Positions 18,372 to 27,116 of a DNA stretch of 64,000 nt are shown here, piece by piece. This stretch comes from Pedobacter kyonggii (GTDB lineage Bacteria; Bacteroidota; Bacteroidia; Sphingobacteriales; Sphingobacteriaceae). A program made the position numbers and the translations under genes. The stretch's first letter is position 1. Each line of letters begins with the position of its first letter. The DNA lies in NCBI RefSeq assembly GCF_004310665.1, contig NZ_SIXF01000018.1:1-64000 (forward strand), written 5' to 3'. The notes below the pieces were generated by a model. That model was not told where the DNA came from and ran no database searches. It saw only the letters and a program-made list of their open reading frames with translations.

Positions 18372-21300
18372 TTGATGAAACATCTCTATTTCCTATCCGC
18401 TCTTTCCCTATTATTTTTTAGTTCAAACGCCCAAGAGAAAAAATGGGATATTGAAAAATACCAGGGCACCACAAAAAACTTTAACTTAAATACAGATGAA
18501 GGCACCTGGATGAACCTTGATGTAAGTGCTGACGGACAGGAAATTGCCTTTGATTTACTTGGCGATATTTACGTAATGCCGATTAGCGGTGGAGTTGCAA
18601 AACTAATTAGTGGTGGTATTGCCTGGGATGTTCAACCCCGTTTTAGTCCTAACGGAAAATACATTTCTTACACCAGTGATAAAAGTGGTGGAGATAATAT
18701 ATGGATTATGAACCGTGATGGTTCTGGCAAAAAACAGGTTACCAAAGAGAGTTTCAGGTTATTGAATAATGCCACCTGGATGCCAAATAGCGAATACCTA
18801 GTGGCCAGAAAACACTTTACTGCAAGCCGCTCCTTAGGTGCAGGCGAAATGTGGATGTATAGTATAAACGGTGGAGATGGCGTGCAGTTAACCAAACGTA
18901 AAAACGATCAACAGGATGCAGGTGAACCTAACGTTTCGCCAGATGGCAAATATGTTTATTTTAGTGAAGATGTAAGCCCAGGCCCTAATTTCGAATATAG
19001 TAAAGATCCTAACGGAACCATTTATGCCATCCGTCAACTGGATTTAACGACAGGAAAATTAACTACTTTGATCAATGAACAAGGTGGTGCCTGTCGCCCG
19101 CAGGTTTCTCCGGATGGAAATTTAATAGCTTTTGTAAAGCGTGTAAGGTTAAAATCTACTTTATATGTTCAGAACCTGAAGACTGGTGAAGAATGGCCGG
19201 TTAATGAAGATTTATCTCATGATCAGCAGGAAACCTGGGCCATTTTTGGCGTTTATCCAAATTTTGCCTGGACTCCAGATAGCAAAAGCATCGTTTTCTA
19301 TGCAAAAGGAAAAATCAGAAAAATAGAAATTGGAACACTGATCAACAGCATTATTCCTTTTCAGGCGAATACGATTCAAACCGTACAGAAAGCATTACAT
19401 TTTGAGCAACAGGTTTACAGTAATGAGTTTTCAGCCAAAATGTTAAGACAATTAACCACTTCGCCTGATGGAAAAATAATTATCTTTAATGCTGCAGGAT
19501 ACTTATACAAACAAGAATTGCCAGCAGGAACACCAGAAAGGTTAACCAATGGATTGGATTTCGAATTTGAACCTGCTTTTAGTCCCGATGGAAAATATGT
19601 GGTTTATACAACCTGGAGCGATGAATTACGAGGGGCAATAAAGCGTACGGATGTAAAATCGGGAAAAACCATTATGCTAACTGATGAAAAAGGTTTTTAT
19701 TATTCTCCTCAATACTCAACAAAAGGCGATAAAATCGTTTTCAGAAAAGGAAGTGGAAACGATGTTTTAGGTTACAATTATGGCCGTGGCGCAGGTATCT
19801 TTATGATGCCAGCCAATGGAGGCGCTAAAACGCTGATTTTAGATAATGGAATCCGCCCACAATTTAACAATACCGATACCCGCATTTATTTCCAGAGTTA
19901 TGCAGACGGCAAAAAAGCATTAAAAAGTATCGATTTAAACGGAGCGAACGAAAGAACACACTTTACTTCTCAATATGCCAATCAGTTTGTTATCAGCCCG
20001 GATAATAAATGGCTGGCATTTAGCGAATTATTTAACGTTTACATTACGCCGATGATCAATATTGGCACGGCACAGGATGCATCGGCAGGTAATAAAGCCA
20101 TTCCGGTTACAAAGGTGACTACCGATGGCGGAACATATATTCAATGGAGCGCCGACAGTAAAAGCTTGCATTGGACGTTAGGGCCAAAATATTTTACCGT
20201 TGATGTAAATAATGCTTTCAACTTTGATGGAACTACACCTAAAACCGAAGCATCTTCCATCGACATCAATTTAGTCTTAAAATCTGATATCCCAACCGGA
20301 ATAGTGGCGTTGAAAGGCGCAAGGATTATCTCGATGAAAGGCGACGAAGTAATTGAAAACGGTACCATTATTACCGATGGAAATAAAATTACTGCAATAG
20401 GGAAAGCAGATGCAGTAAGCATTCCGACCAACGCCAAAGTAATTGATGTAAACGGCAAAACCATTATGCCAGGCATCGTTGATGTTCATGCGCATTTACG
20501 CACCAGTCCGGATGGAATAACACCACAGAACGATTGGAGTTATATGGCCAATCTGGCTTTTGGTGTAACCACTTCGCACGATCCATCAAGCAATACCGAA
20601 ATGGTTTTTAGCCAGAGCGAAATGCTTAAAGCTGGCAGAATGGTTGGTCCAAGGGTTTATTCAACAGGATCTATTTTATATGGAGCTGACGGAGATTTTA
20701 AAGTTGTAATTAATAGTTTAGATGATGCTTTGGCTAACCTGCGCAGGTTAAAAGCAGTTGGCGCATTTTCAGTAAAATCGTATAATCAACCACGTAGAGA
20801 GCAGCGTCAACAGATTTTAGAAGCAGCCCGACAGCTGAATATGGAAGTTGTACCTGAAGGTGGTTCTACTTTTTTCACTAACATGAATATGGTTGCCGAT
20901 GGGCATACCGGAATAGAACATAGTATTCCTGTTATACCGGTATATAAAGATGTTACCACGCTTTGGAACAATACCGATGTGGCTTATACACCTACTTTAA
21001 TTGTGGCTTACGGTGGCCAATGGGGCGAAAATTACTGGTACGACAGAACCAATGTTTGGGAGAACGAAAAATTGATGACTTATACCCCACGCTCGATTAT
21101 TGATGCGAGGGCCAGACGGAGAACAACTTCTGAATACAGCGACTATAATCATATCGACATTGCCAAGGCTGCTAAACAGATTGCAGATGGTGGTTCAAAG
21201 ATTAATCTTGGCGCACACGGGCAGATCCAGGGGTTAGGTGCACATTGGGAACTTTGGATGTTTGTTCAGGGCGGTTTTACGCCAATGCAAGCCATCAGGG

Positions 21301-21602
21301 CCGCAACATTAAACGGTGCAAGTTATTTGGGTATGAACAAAGAAATTGGCTCACTAGAAGTTGGAAAACTGGCTGATATGGTGATCATGGACGCCAATCC
21401 TTTAGATGATATCCGCAATTCGGAGAAAATTAAATATGTGATGATTAATGGTAGACTCTACGATAGTGCTACTTTAAATGAAGTAGGAACCAGAGAAAAA
21501 CTTAGAGGTAAATTGTGGTTCGAGAATATCAGAGGAAATGGTTATATTATTCCAAACGGAGAATCAGAAACCTGGACTTTTACCGTTCCGCACTGTGATT
21601 AA
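18372..21602 (+). CDS. Exported PD40 beta-propeller/amidohydrolase fusion
   Basis: A 1076-residue exported protein (signal peptide to about SNAQ). Residues about 40-600 form TolB-like PD40 propeller repeats (recurring FSPNGKYISYTSD, VSPDGKYVYFSED, FSPDGKYVVYTTW). The C-terminal 400 residues are an imidazolonepropionase-like amidohydrolase with the metal-binding VDVHAH, the Lys of FSVKSYN, His in GHTGIEH, and the end motif GSLEVGKLADMVIMD. At the position of the usual strand-8 Asp the segment reads LGAHGQ. It probably hydrolyses a peptide-like or cyclic amide substrate in the periplasm. Substrate unknown. Confidence 0.88.
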   Translation: MMKHLYFLSALSLLFFSSNAQEKKWDIEKYQGTTKNFNLNTDEGTWMNLDVSADGQEIAFDLLGDIYVMPISGGVAKLISGGIAWDVQPRFSPNGKYISYTSDKSGGDNIWIMNRDGSGKKQVTKESFRLLNNATWMPNSEYLVARKHFTASRSLGAGEMWMYSINGGDGVQLTKRKNDQQDAGEPNVSPDGKYVYFSEDVSPGPNFEYSKDPNGTIYAIRQLDLTTGKLTTLINEQGGACRPQVSPDGNLIAFVKRVRLKSTLYVQNLKTGEEWPVNEDLSHDQQETWAIFGVYPNFAWTPDSKSIVFYAKGKIRKIEIGTLINSIIPFQANTIQTVQKALHFEQQVYSNEFSAKMLRQLTTSPDGKIIIFNAAGYLYKQELPAGTPERLTNGLDFEFEPAFSPDGKYVVYTTWSDELRGAIKRTDVKSGKTIMLTDEKGFYYSPQYSTKGDKIVFRKGSGNDVLGYNYGRGAGIFMMPANGGAKTLILDNGIRPQFNNTDTRIYFQSYADGKKALKSIDLNGANERTHFTSQYANQFVISPDNKWLAFSELFNVYITPMINIGTAQDASAGNKAIPVTKVTTDGGTYIQWSADSKSLHWTLGPKYFTVDVNNAFNFDGTTPKTEASSIDINLVLKSDIPTGIVALKGARIISMKGDEVIENGTIITDGNKITAIGKADAVSIPTNAKVIDVNGKTIMPGIVDVHAHLRTSPDGITPQNDWSYMANLAFGVTTSHDPSSNTEMVFSQSEMLKAGRMVGPRVYSTGSILYGADGDFKVVINSLDDALANLRRLKAVGAFSVKSYNQPRREQRQQILEAARQLNMEVVPEGGSTFFTNMNMVADGHTGIEHSIPVIPVYKDVTTLWNNTDVAYTPTLIVAYGGQWGENYWYDRTNVWENEKLMTYTPRSIIDARARRRTTSEYSDYNHIDIAKAAKQIADGGSKINLGAHGQIQGLGAHWELWMFVQGGFTPMQAIRAATLNGASYLGMNKEIGSLEVGKLADMVIMDANPLDDIRNSEKIKYVMINGRLYDSATLNEVGTREKLRGKLWFENIRGNGYIIPNGESETWTFTVPHCD

Positions 21603-21629
21603 ACTATTGTAGCGTAATTGTTAAAACCA

Positions 21630-21701
21630 TTTTTGACCACGTAAGATATATGAGGAAATATAAGCTTAAATGTTCTTACATTCCTCATATAGTCAAAAAC
21701 A
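21630..21701. repeat. long hairpin after the amidohydrolase gene
   Basis: TTTTTGAC ... TATATGAGGAA pairs with TTCCTCATATA-GTCAAAAA, leaving a one-sided bulge CACGTAAGA and a loop of about 23 bases; an alternative inner pairing GTAAGA/TCTTAC exists. No strong T-run, so it may be an attenuator or a palindromic repeat rather than a simple terminator. Confidence 0.5.
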
Positions 21702-21742
21702 AGAATAGATACAATATTGAACTTGGCAGATAATTTAACGCT

Positions 21743-23155
21743 ATGAAATACTGTTTTACTTTAGTATTGCTTATTTTGTTTTTCAGTATATCAAAGGCTC
21801 AATACCTTTATCATCAATTGAAAGAAAAACATCCTATTTCCAACATCAGAAAAGACATCGATCAATTATACACCGATTTAAAAAAGCATCACCTTAATCT
21901 TTATCAATATATCAAAAAAGGTGAATTGGATTTTAAGATTGATAGCCTTAAATCATCAATAAATAAACCTTTAACATCAGCGGATTTATATCTTCAATTA
22001 TTACCGATTTTAAGTAAAATTGGAGATGGGCATTTAAAGATTGATTTTTTTGAACCCACACAGGTAACTGAGAAGGATTATCTGCAATACGGCAAGCCCT
22101 ACTCCTCACCATTTGAACAATTGAGCTTGAAATTTATAGCAGATAAAATCTTCCTGACAGAAAATAGGAGCTTAAACACAAATCTAGGCGCTAGATCAGA
22201 AATCGTTAGCATCAATAATATTAAAGCAGTAGATATTATTAAAACTGCTTTACAAAATTCTTTTTCAGATGGTTATAACAACACATTCAAATATTACTTT
22301 TTGAATTATGGAAATCTGGACAATGTTTGGCGCATTTTTAAAAATAAGGACAGCCTGAAAATGGTGTTTCAAAATGGCGATCATATCGATAGTGCCTATC
22401 TGGTTGGTAAACCATATAATATCAAAAACGCATTACAATCCAGTAAACAGCAAACAAACAATAAATCTCAATTTTTGAGCTATAAAAAACTGGATACTCA
22501 TACAGCATATTTAAAAGTGAATACTTTTACAGCTAAGATGGAACAGTATGATGTTGACCTATTTAATAACACGTTATCTAAAACTCAAAATTTAATCCTT
22601 GATTTAAGGAACAATATAGGAGGGAATATTTTTTTAATGTGCCATTTCTTAAAATTCTTCATTAATAAACCCATTAAGCCTATTGAATTTCCACAGGAAT
22701 TGATTAAAGGGATGTTATTACCTACATTGGATAGCAACAGAAAAAAGCAAATCAATTATGTTAAGGAATTTAATCAAAACGCTTATGGAAACCTGATTCC
22801 TTTTAACAATGCTTATAAAAACAAGCTGTATATTTTAATAAATGGCGGAACATTTTCAGCAGCCAGTATATTTGCCAACACGCTGGCCTTATCACAAAGA
22901 GGGGTCTTAATTGGCGAAGAAACCGGGAGTGGGAGAAATAATATTAATGCAGGCACTTATTTTAACGGGAAATTAAAAAACACAGGAATTACTTACAGTA
23001 TAGGTCTTATACCGTTTAATTTACCACTTCCATCTACCACAATTGGTCGTGGGGTAATGCCCGATGTAAAAATTAAATATACATTAGCCGATTATTTAGC
23101 AAAAAAAGACCTTGAAATAGATTGGGTATTAAATGATATTGAAAAGAATAAATAG
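21743..23155 (+). CDS. S41-family (tail-specific/C-terminal processing) peptidase
   Basis: An exported 470-residue protein, signal peptide ending near SKAQ. The helical N-terminal domain (DIDQLYTDLKKHHLNLYQYI, IGDGHLKI) and the C-terminal catalytic domain (NLILDLRNNIGGNI, then LYILINGGTFSAASIFAN with the likely nucleophile Ser, then GEETGSGRNN) are typical of S41 peptidases. No PDZ domain is apparent. It likely processes peptides in the periplasm or is a bacterial interphotoreceptor retinoid-binding-like member. It stands 140 bases after the amidohydrolase and 17 bases before a small membrane gene. Confidence 0.88.
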   Translation: MKYCFTLVLLILFFSISKAQYLYHQLKEKHPISNIRKDIDQLYTDLKKHHLNLYQYIKKGELDFKIDSLKSSINKPLTSADLYLQLLPILSKIGDGHLKIDFFEPTQVTEKDYLQYGKPYSSPFEQLSLKFIADKIFLTENRSLNTNLGARSEIVSINNIKAVDIIKTALQNSFSDGYNNTFKYYFLNYGNLDNVWRIFKNKDSLKMVFQNGDHIDSAYLVGKPYNIKNALQSSKQQTNNKSQFLSYKKLDTHTAYLKVNTFTAKMEQYDVDLFNNTLSKTQNLILDLRNNIGGNIFLMCHFLKFFINKPIKPIEFPQELIKGMLLPTLDSNRKKQINYVKEFNQNAYGNLIPFNNAYKNKLYILINGGTFSAASIFANTLALSQRGVLIGEETGSGRNNINAGTYFNGKLKNTGITYSIGLIPFNLPLPSTTIGRGVMPDVKIKYTLADYLAKKDLEIDWVLNDIEKNK

Positions 23156-23172
23156 TCTTAAAAGCACAGAAC

Positions 23173-23377
23173 ATGAAACCGAATAAACTCTATAATACCG
23201 CTTCTGTTGTATTCTTAGTGCTCAGTGCGCTCGTTTTTTCATACAGCGGGTATTATATTGTGGGTAACGGTAATGAAAGATCGGAAATCTATTGTTTCGT
23301 GGTTATTACTGATCTTAAATTCGATTATATTAATCTGCATCATTTATTTCCTGACGCATTTTAAAATGAAAATGTAG
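23173..23377 (+). pseudogene. small two-helix membrane protein with apparent frameshift
   Basis: The ATG frame encodes a first transmembrane helix (ASVVFLVLSALVFSYSGYYIV) and then runs into a non-hydrophobic tail ending at 23364. The +1 frame, open across the same stretch from before 23273, encodes K-D-R-K-S-I-V-S-W followed by a second helix (LLLILNSIILICIIYFL) and ends at 23377 with a stop. Joining the frames around 23260-23285 gives a sensible two-helix protein of about 67 residues with a basic tail. So either a single-base indel has broken the gene, the read has an error, or two overlapping frames are used. Function unknown. Confidence 0.55.
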
Positions 23378-23434
23378 TAGTCTATGCTTTAATTTATGAT
23401 TTGTTCTTAAAGTTCTTTCTAAACTTTTTTATAA

Positions 23435-23505
23435 GCGGTCCTCACCCTGAATTCATTTCAGGGTCTTAATAGCTAGAAAGATGCTGAAATAAATTCAGCA
23501 TGACG
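23435..23505. repeat. CCCTGAAT/ATTCAGCATGACG palindromic spacer
   Basis: Contains the hairpin CCCTGAATTCATTTCAGGG and the paired TGCTGAAATAAATTCAGCA ending in ATGACG, in the convergent space between the small membrane gene and the radical SAM gene. A related CACCCTGTCC ... GGGATCAGGGTC ... GATGCTGACC stretch lies at 25827-25885. Confidence 0.6.
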
Positions 23506-23563
23506 ATCGAATTAGACAAACCAGCTAAAAAAAGCAGTATAGCGCAGGTACAATAAGCAAAAA

Positions 23564-25780
23564 TTATAGCACCAACAAACCGTATTCTCTAAGCATATTG
23601 ATAGGTTTAGAATACCAGAACAGCTCAAAGTTTTCCATTTCTTGTTCAAAATCGGTTTTAACCTCTTGAAAAGTGTAAACTTTTTCGTTTGAGATAGAAA
23701 CTTTATTTAAAACAGCAGTGAGCCATTCACCTTCCTTTTTATTGGTCTGCACAGTAAAAGTCTCTTTTTTATCGTGAAAAGTTAATGATGCCATTTCCCA
23801 GGTATTACCCTTTTTCGATTTGGTAAAATACTCGGTAGAGGGCTTTCCTCCTATCCAAACTACTTTTGCGGTAGGTTTTGTATTAAACTGATCTCCATCA
23901 TTTAAAGCCTTTTCAATAAAATCTGCGGGAATTTTCGTTCTTGGAATTTTAAAATCGAACCAATCTTGCAGTTCGTAATCAAAACAGATGCCATGCATAA
24001 AATTGAACAGCGATTTTTTCAATCCAAAGCTAAATTTATTATGATCAATGCCTGTTTTATCCGTGTAATTGATATCGTTATTGGCAAAAGTACCAATCAC
24101 TTCAGTGTCTTTTACCACGCCAAACTTTTCCGGGTACATGCCTACCGGACTATGTGCCGTCATGGCAAACTGATGCCAAAAGCCTGACTGTAATACCCCA
24201 ACCTCAAACAACTGACGTACCATCTCCAAACTGTCGATCGTTTCCTGTACTGTTTGTGTGGGGTAACCATACATTAAATAAGCATGCACCATAATCCCCG
24301 CTTCGGTAAAATTACGCGTAACCTTAGCCACCTGCTCTACGGTTACCCCTTTATCGATCAGTTTCAATAAACGATCGGATGCCACCTCTAATCCACCCGA
24401 AACGGCAATACAGCCAGAGGCCTTTAACAATAAACATAGGTCTTGAGTGAAACTTTTTTCAAAACGGATATTTGTCCACCAGGTAACCGCTAACTTTCTT
24501 CTGATGATTTCTAAAGCTACCTCACGCATTAATGCAGGTGGTGCAGCCTCATCAACAAAGTGAAAGCCATTTTGCCCGGTCTTTTCATATAGATCTTCAA
24601 TCCGATCTACAATCAATTTGGCGGCAACAGGTTCGTAAACTTTAATATAATCAAGCGAAATATCGCAGAACGTACATTTACCCCAATAACAACCATGCGC
24701 CATGGTGAGTTTATTCCATCGCCCATCACTCCACATGCGGTGCATCGGGTTAACGATTTCAATTACTGAAATATACTTGTCTAATAATAACCCTGTATAA
24801 TCTGGTGTGCCTACATTAGCCTGCTTATAATCATTTTTGAAGGCATCGTTACGGTAAACCACCTTGCCGTTTTCTAGCAGGAAAGTCCTTTTATAAAAAT
24901 GGGCTTCAGCCGGAACAGGGTGTGTAATATTTTGATATAAAAGTTCAATTGGTAATTCGCCGTCATCTAAGGTAATGTAATCGAAGAACTCAAAAACCCT
25001 TGCATCCGATAATGATCTTAATTCTGTATTCGGGAAACCCCCACCCATAGAAATTTTAATTTCAGGATGATTGGCCTTGATCCATTGTGCACAGCGGAAA
25101 GCACTATATAAATTGCCCGGAAAAGGAACAGAAATCAGAAATAATTTAGGTAGAACGGTTTCAATTTTCTCTTTTAAAACCGAAATCAGGATATGATCAA
25201 TATAGGTTGGTTCTTTAAGCAAGGCATTGTACAGTTCATCAAAGGAATTAGCGCTTCTGCCTAAACGTTCTGCATAACGGCTAAAACCAAAATTTTCATC
25301 AACACACTCTACTATGTAATCAGATATATCTTCAAGATAAAGTGTAGCCAAATGTTTCGCTTTATCCTGCGTACCCATTGCGCCAAAAGCCCAATCTAAC
25401 TCTTCTAAAGTTGCAAAACGCGAAGCCTGGGGAAGAAAATCATCGCTACAGATCTGCAAAGCCAAAGTTGGATTTTTACCCTGTAGAAACGCAATTACCG
25501 CATCGATGGTTTTTAAATATTCGTCTTGCAATGCAAAAATACGCTTAGCATTATCGCTTTTTGGATTTGGATCATCAACACTTAAACTTCGTTCAGTGTG
25601 ACTGAATAAATCTTGCAGCCCTTTTTTAGAGAACAGCTGTAAAATTACTTCAATACCTAAATCGGCCTGTGCAGCGCTAATATTTTTAGTATTCAGAAAA
25701 CCTTTTATATACGCCGTCGCTGGATATGGGGTATTCAGTTGGGTAAATGGCGGCGTAATGGCAAATATTTCGGTTTTCAA
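23564..25780 (-). CDS. B12-binding-type radical SAM protein
   Basis: A 738-residue radical SAM protein. The N-terminal 270 residues resemble a cobalamin-binding-like Rossmann domain (ISVPFPGNLYSAFRCAQWIKANHPEIKISMGGGFPN). The iron-sulfur motif is G-C-Y-W-G-K-C-T-F-C-D: cysteines spaced CX4CX2C rather than CX3CX2C. The following radical SAM barrel has HFVDEAAPPALM, ISGGLEVASDRLLKLIDKGVT and MVHAYLMYGYPTQT. About 150 C-terminal residues form an extra domain. The reaction is unknown. It is a lone gene. Confidence 0.85.
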   Translation of the reverse strand: MKTEIFAITPPFTQLNTPYPATAYIKGFLNTKNISAAQADLGIEVILQLFSKKGLQDLFSHTERSLSVDDPNPKSDNAKRIFALQDEYLKTIDAVIAFLQGKNPTLALQICSDDFLPQASRFATLEELDWAFGAMGTQDKAKHLATLYLEDISDYIVECVDENFGFSRYAERLGRSANSFDELYNALLKEPTYIDHILISVLKEKIETVLPKLFLISVPFPGNLYSAFRCAQWIKANHPEIKISMGGGFPNTELRSLSDARVFEFFDYITLDDGELPIELLYQNITHPVPAEAHFYKRTFLLENGKVVYRNDAFKNDYKQANVGTPDYTGLLLDKYISVIEIVNPMHRMWSDGRWNKLTMAHGCYWGKCTFCDISLDYIKVYEPVAAKLIVDRIEDLYEKTGQNGFHFVDEAAPPALMREVALEIIRRKLAVTWWTNIRFEKSFTQDLCLLLKASGCIAVSGGLEVASDRLLKLIDKGVTVEQVAKVTRNFTEAGIMVHAYLMYGYPTQTVQETIDSLEMVRQLFEVGVLQSGFWHQFAMTAHSPVGMYPEKFGVVKDTEVIGTFANNDINYTDKTGIDHNKFSFGLKKSLFNFMHGICFDYELQDWFDFKIPRTKIPADFIEKALNDGDQFNTKPTAKVVWIGGKPSTEYFTKSKKGNTWEMASLTFHDKKETFTVQTNKKEGEWLTAVLNKVSISNEKVYTFQEVKTDFEQEMENFELFWYSKPINMLREYGLLVL

Positions 25781-25826
25781 AGGGAATTGTTTTTGTGCAA
25801 AAGTAAGGGATTTTTTAATAGCGTCG

Positions 25827-25890
25827 TCACCCTGTCCAGATTTTACAGCGGGATCAGGGTCTATTTTGAAGAAATGATGCTGACCACGTA
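25827..25890. repeat. CACCCTGTCC palindromic fragment
   Basis: Degenerate member of the CCCTGAAT/CAGGGTC palindrome group: GTCACCCTGTCCAGATTTTACAG, then GGGATCAGGGTC and ATGATGCTGACCACG. Noncoding spacer upstream of the radical SAM gene. Confidence 0.45.
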
Positions 25891-26044
25891 GTAGATTCTA
25901 GGTAATTGAAAATACTATTTCTGCTCGTAAAATAAATCCGATAACTATCGGATCAGCAAGAAGTGCCCCCTTCGAAAATGAAACTATTAAACTAAAATAC
26001 CGATTCAAACGTTTTAACCTTACATCAACACGTTTTCTACCTGA

Positions 26045-26761
26045 ATGAAAGTTTTCTGTTTTTACATCCTGATGCTCTGTGCGCAAATCAGTTTTGCACA
26101 AAAAACATTTGTATTCCCTAAAATCAAATCACAAGGAGCTTCCGCTGAGCAATTTACTCCTGCTAACTGGACTATTATTGATCAGGTTTATGGCGATCTA
26201 AACAATGATGCTTCAGATGATTTAGCAGTAGTTTTTGAGTTTAACAGATCGATTGATGAAACCCGTGTTTATGGAGACAATACTACAGATATCATTAAAG
26301 AAACCCAAAAACCAAGAATATTGGCCATATTTTTTAAAGATAAATCAACAGGTAATTATAGTTTATCTACTCAAAACAACGATTTTATTCTACGTTCCGA
26401 AGAAGGTGGTAAATTGGGTGATCCGTTACAACAGATTGCCATTAAAGACCAACAACTCTACCTTCGTTTCCAGGGTGGCTCAGAGTGGCGCTGGGAACTG
26501 GGGTATACTTTTAAATTCGAAAATAAAGATTGGTTTTTAACGAGTGCGATAAATCTCTACTTTAACCAGAACAGCGGCGATATGACCGAAAGGGTTTACG
26601 ATTTCAAAACCCGCGAATTATTTACTACCATAGGTAATCTACACCGAAGGGATATTGCAAATCGAAAAACAAGCGAAGTTTTATATTTTTCGCAGCTCAG
26701 AACTTTCAAAACCTTTAAAAAACCATGGGCATGGGAAATTATGCCAAATGTTTATCTGTAG
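26045..26761 (+). CDS. Secreted hypothetical protein
   Basis: A 238-residue exported protein with a signal peptide (MKVFCFYILMLCAQISFAQ). The mature part begins with WTIIDQVYGDLNNDASDDLAVVFEF, which resembles FG-GAP/VCBS-type repeats where D-N-D-x-D-D forms a calcium-binding loop, and later has LYLRFQGGSEWRWELGYTFKFENKDWFLTSA, a pattern seen in secreted proteins that report on the magnitude of a measured value. No catalytic motif was found. Possibly a periplasmic or outer-membrane-associated factor. Function unknown. Confidence 0.7.
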   Translation: MKVFCFYILMLCAQISFAQKTFVFPKIKSQGASAEQFTPANWTIIDQVYGDLNNDASDDLAVVFEFNRSIDETRVYGDNTTDIIKETQKPRILAIFFKDKSTGNYSLSTQNNDFILRSEEGGKLGDPLQQIAIKDQQLYLRFQGGSEWRWELGYTFKFENKDWFLTSAINLYFNQNSGDMTERVYDFKTRELFTTIGNLHRRDIANRKTSEVLYFSQLRTFKTFKKPWAWEIMPNVYL

Positions 26762-26765
26762 ATCC

Positions 26766-26798
26766 AAACCTATCAGGTTTTCGAAACCTGATAGGTTT
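26766..26798. repeat. AACCTATCAGGTT palindrome
   Basis: Perfect hairpin: AAACCTATCAGGTTT, loop TCG, AAACCTGATAGGTTT. Right after the stop of the secreted hypothetical gene, so it could act as a terminator hairpin. A half copy (AAACCTATCAGGTTT) lies at 14174. Confidence 0.7.
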
Positions 26799-26835
26799 GA
26801 TTGTATTATTTTTCTTTCCAAGAAGCCGTCACTTT

Positions 26836-26940
26836 GTTAAATAAACCTGATAAAGTGAGCCTGGAGCGAGGAACGAGTGAGGACTTGGAACGATAGCAGG
26901 GCTGCACTTTCCGAAGTACTACAGCCGCTCATTTTCAAAA
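26836..26940 (+). repeat. TTAAATAAACCTGA element, copy 2
   Basis: Noncoding element beginning TTAAATAAACCTGA, then a run of GAGCGAGGAACGAGTGAGGA type and GCAGGGCTGC, then ACTTTCCGAAGT. The same start and internal landmarks occur at 51507-51625 and, inverted, near 13880-14019. The rest of the gap up to 27116 has no gene that I can support. Confidence 0.65.
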
Positions 26941-27116
26941 TAATATTGATCAACTAAGAACACATAAGTATTTCCAGTTGTTTTTATTGAGGTATATGCC
27001 ATCTAAAAGCCTAAGAGGCTTAGACAGACCTTGAAATAAATTACCTTCTGTGAACTCGCTTAAGGCTTGGTTTACTTCGTAGCTTTCCGCTTTGCTACAG
27101 GTCAGGGTGACGGATA

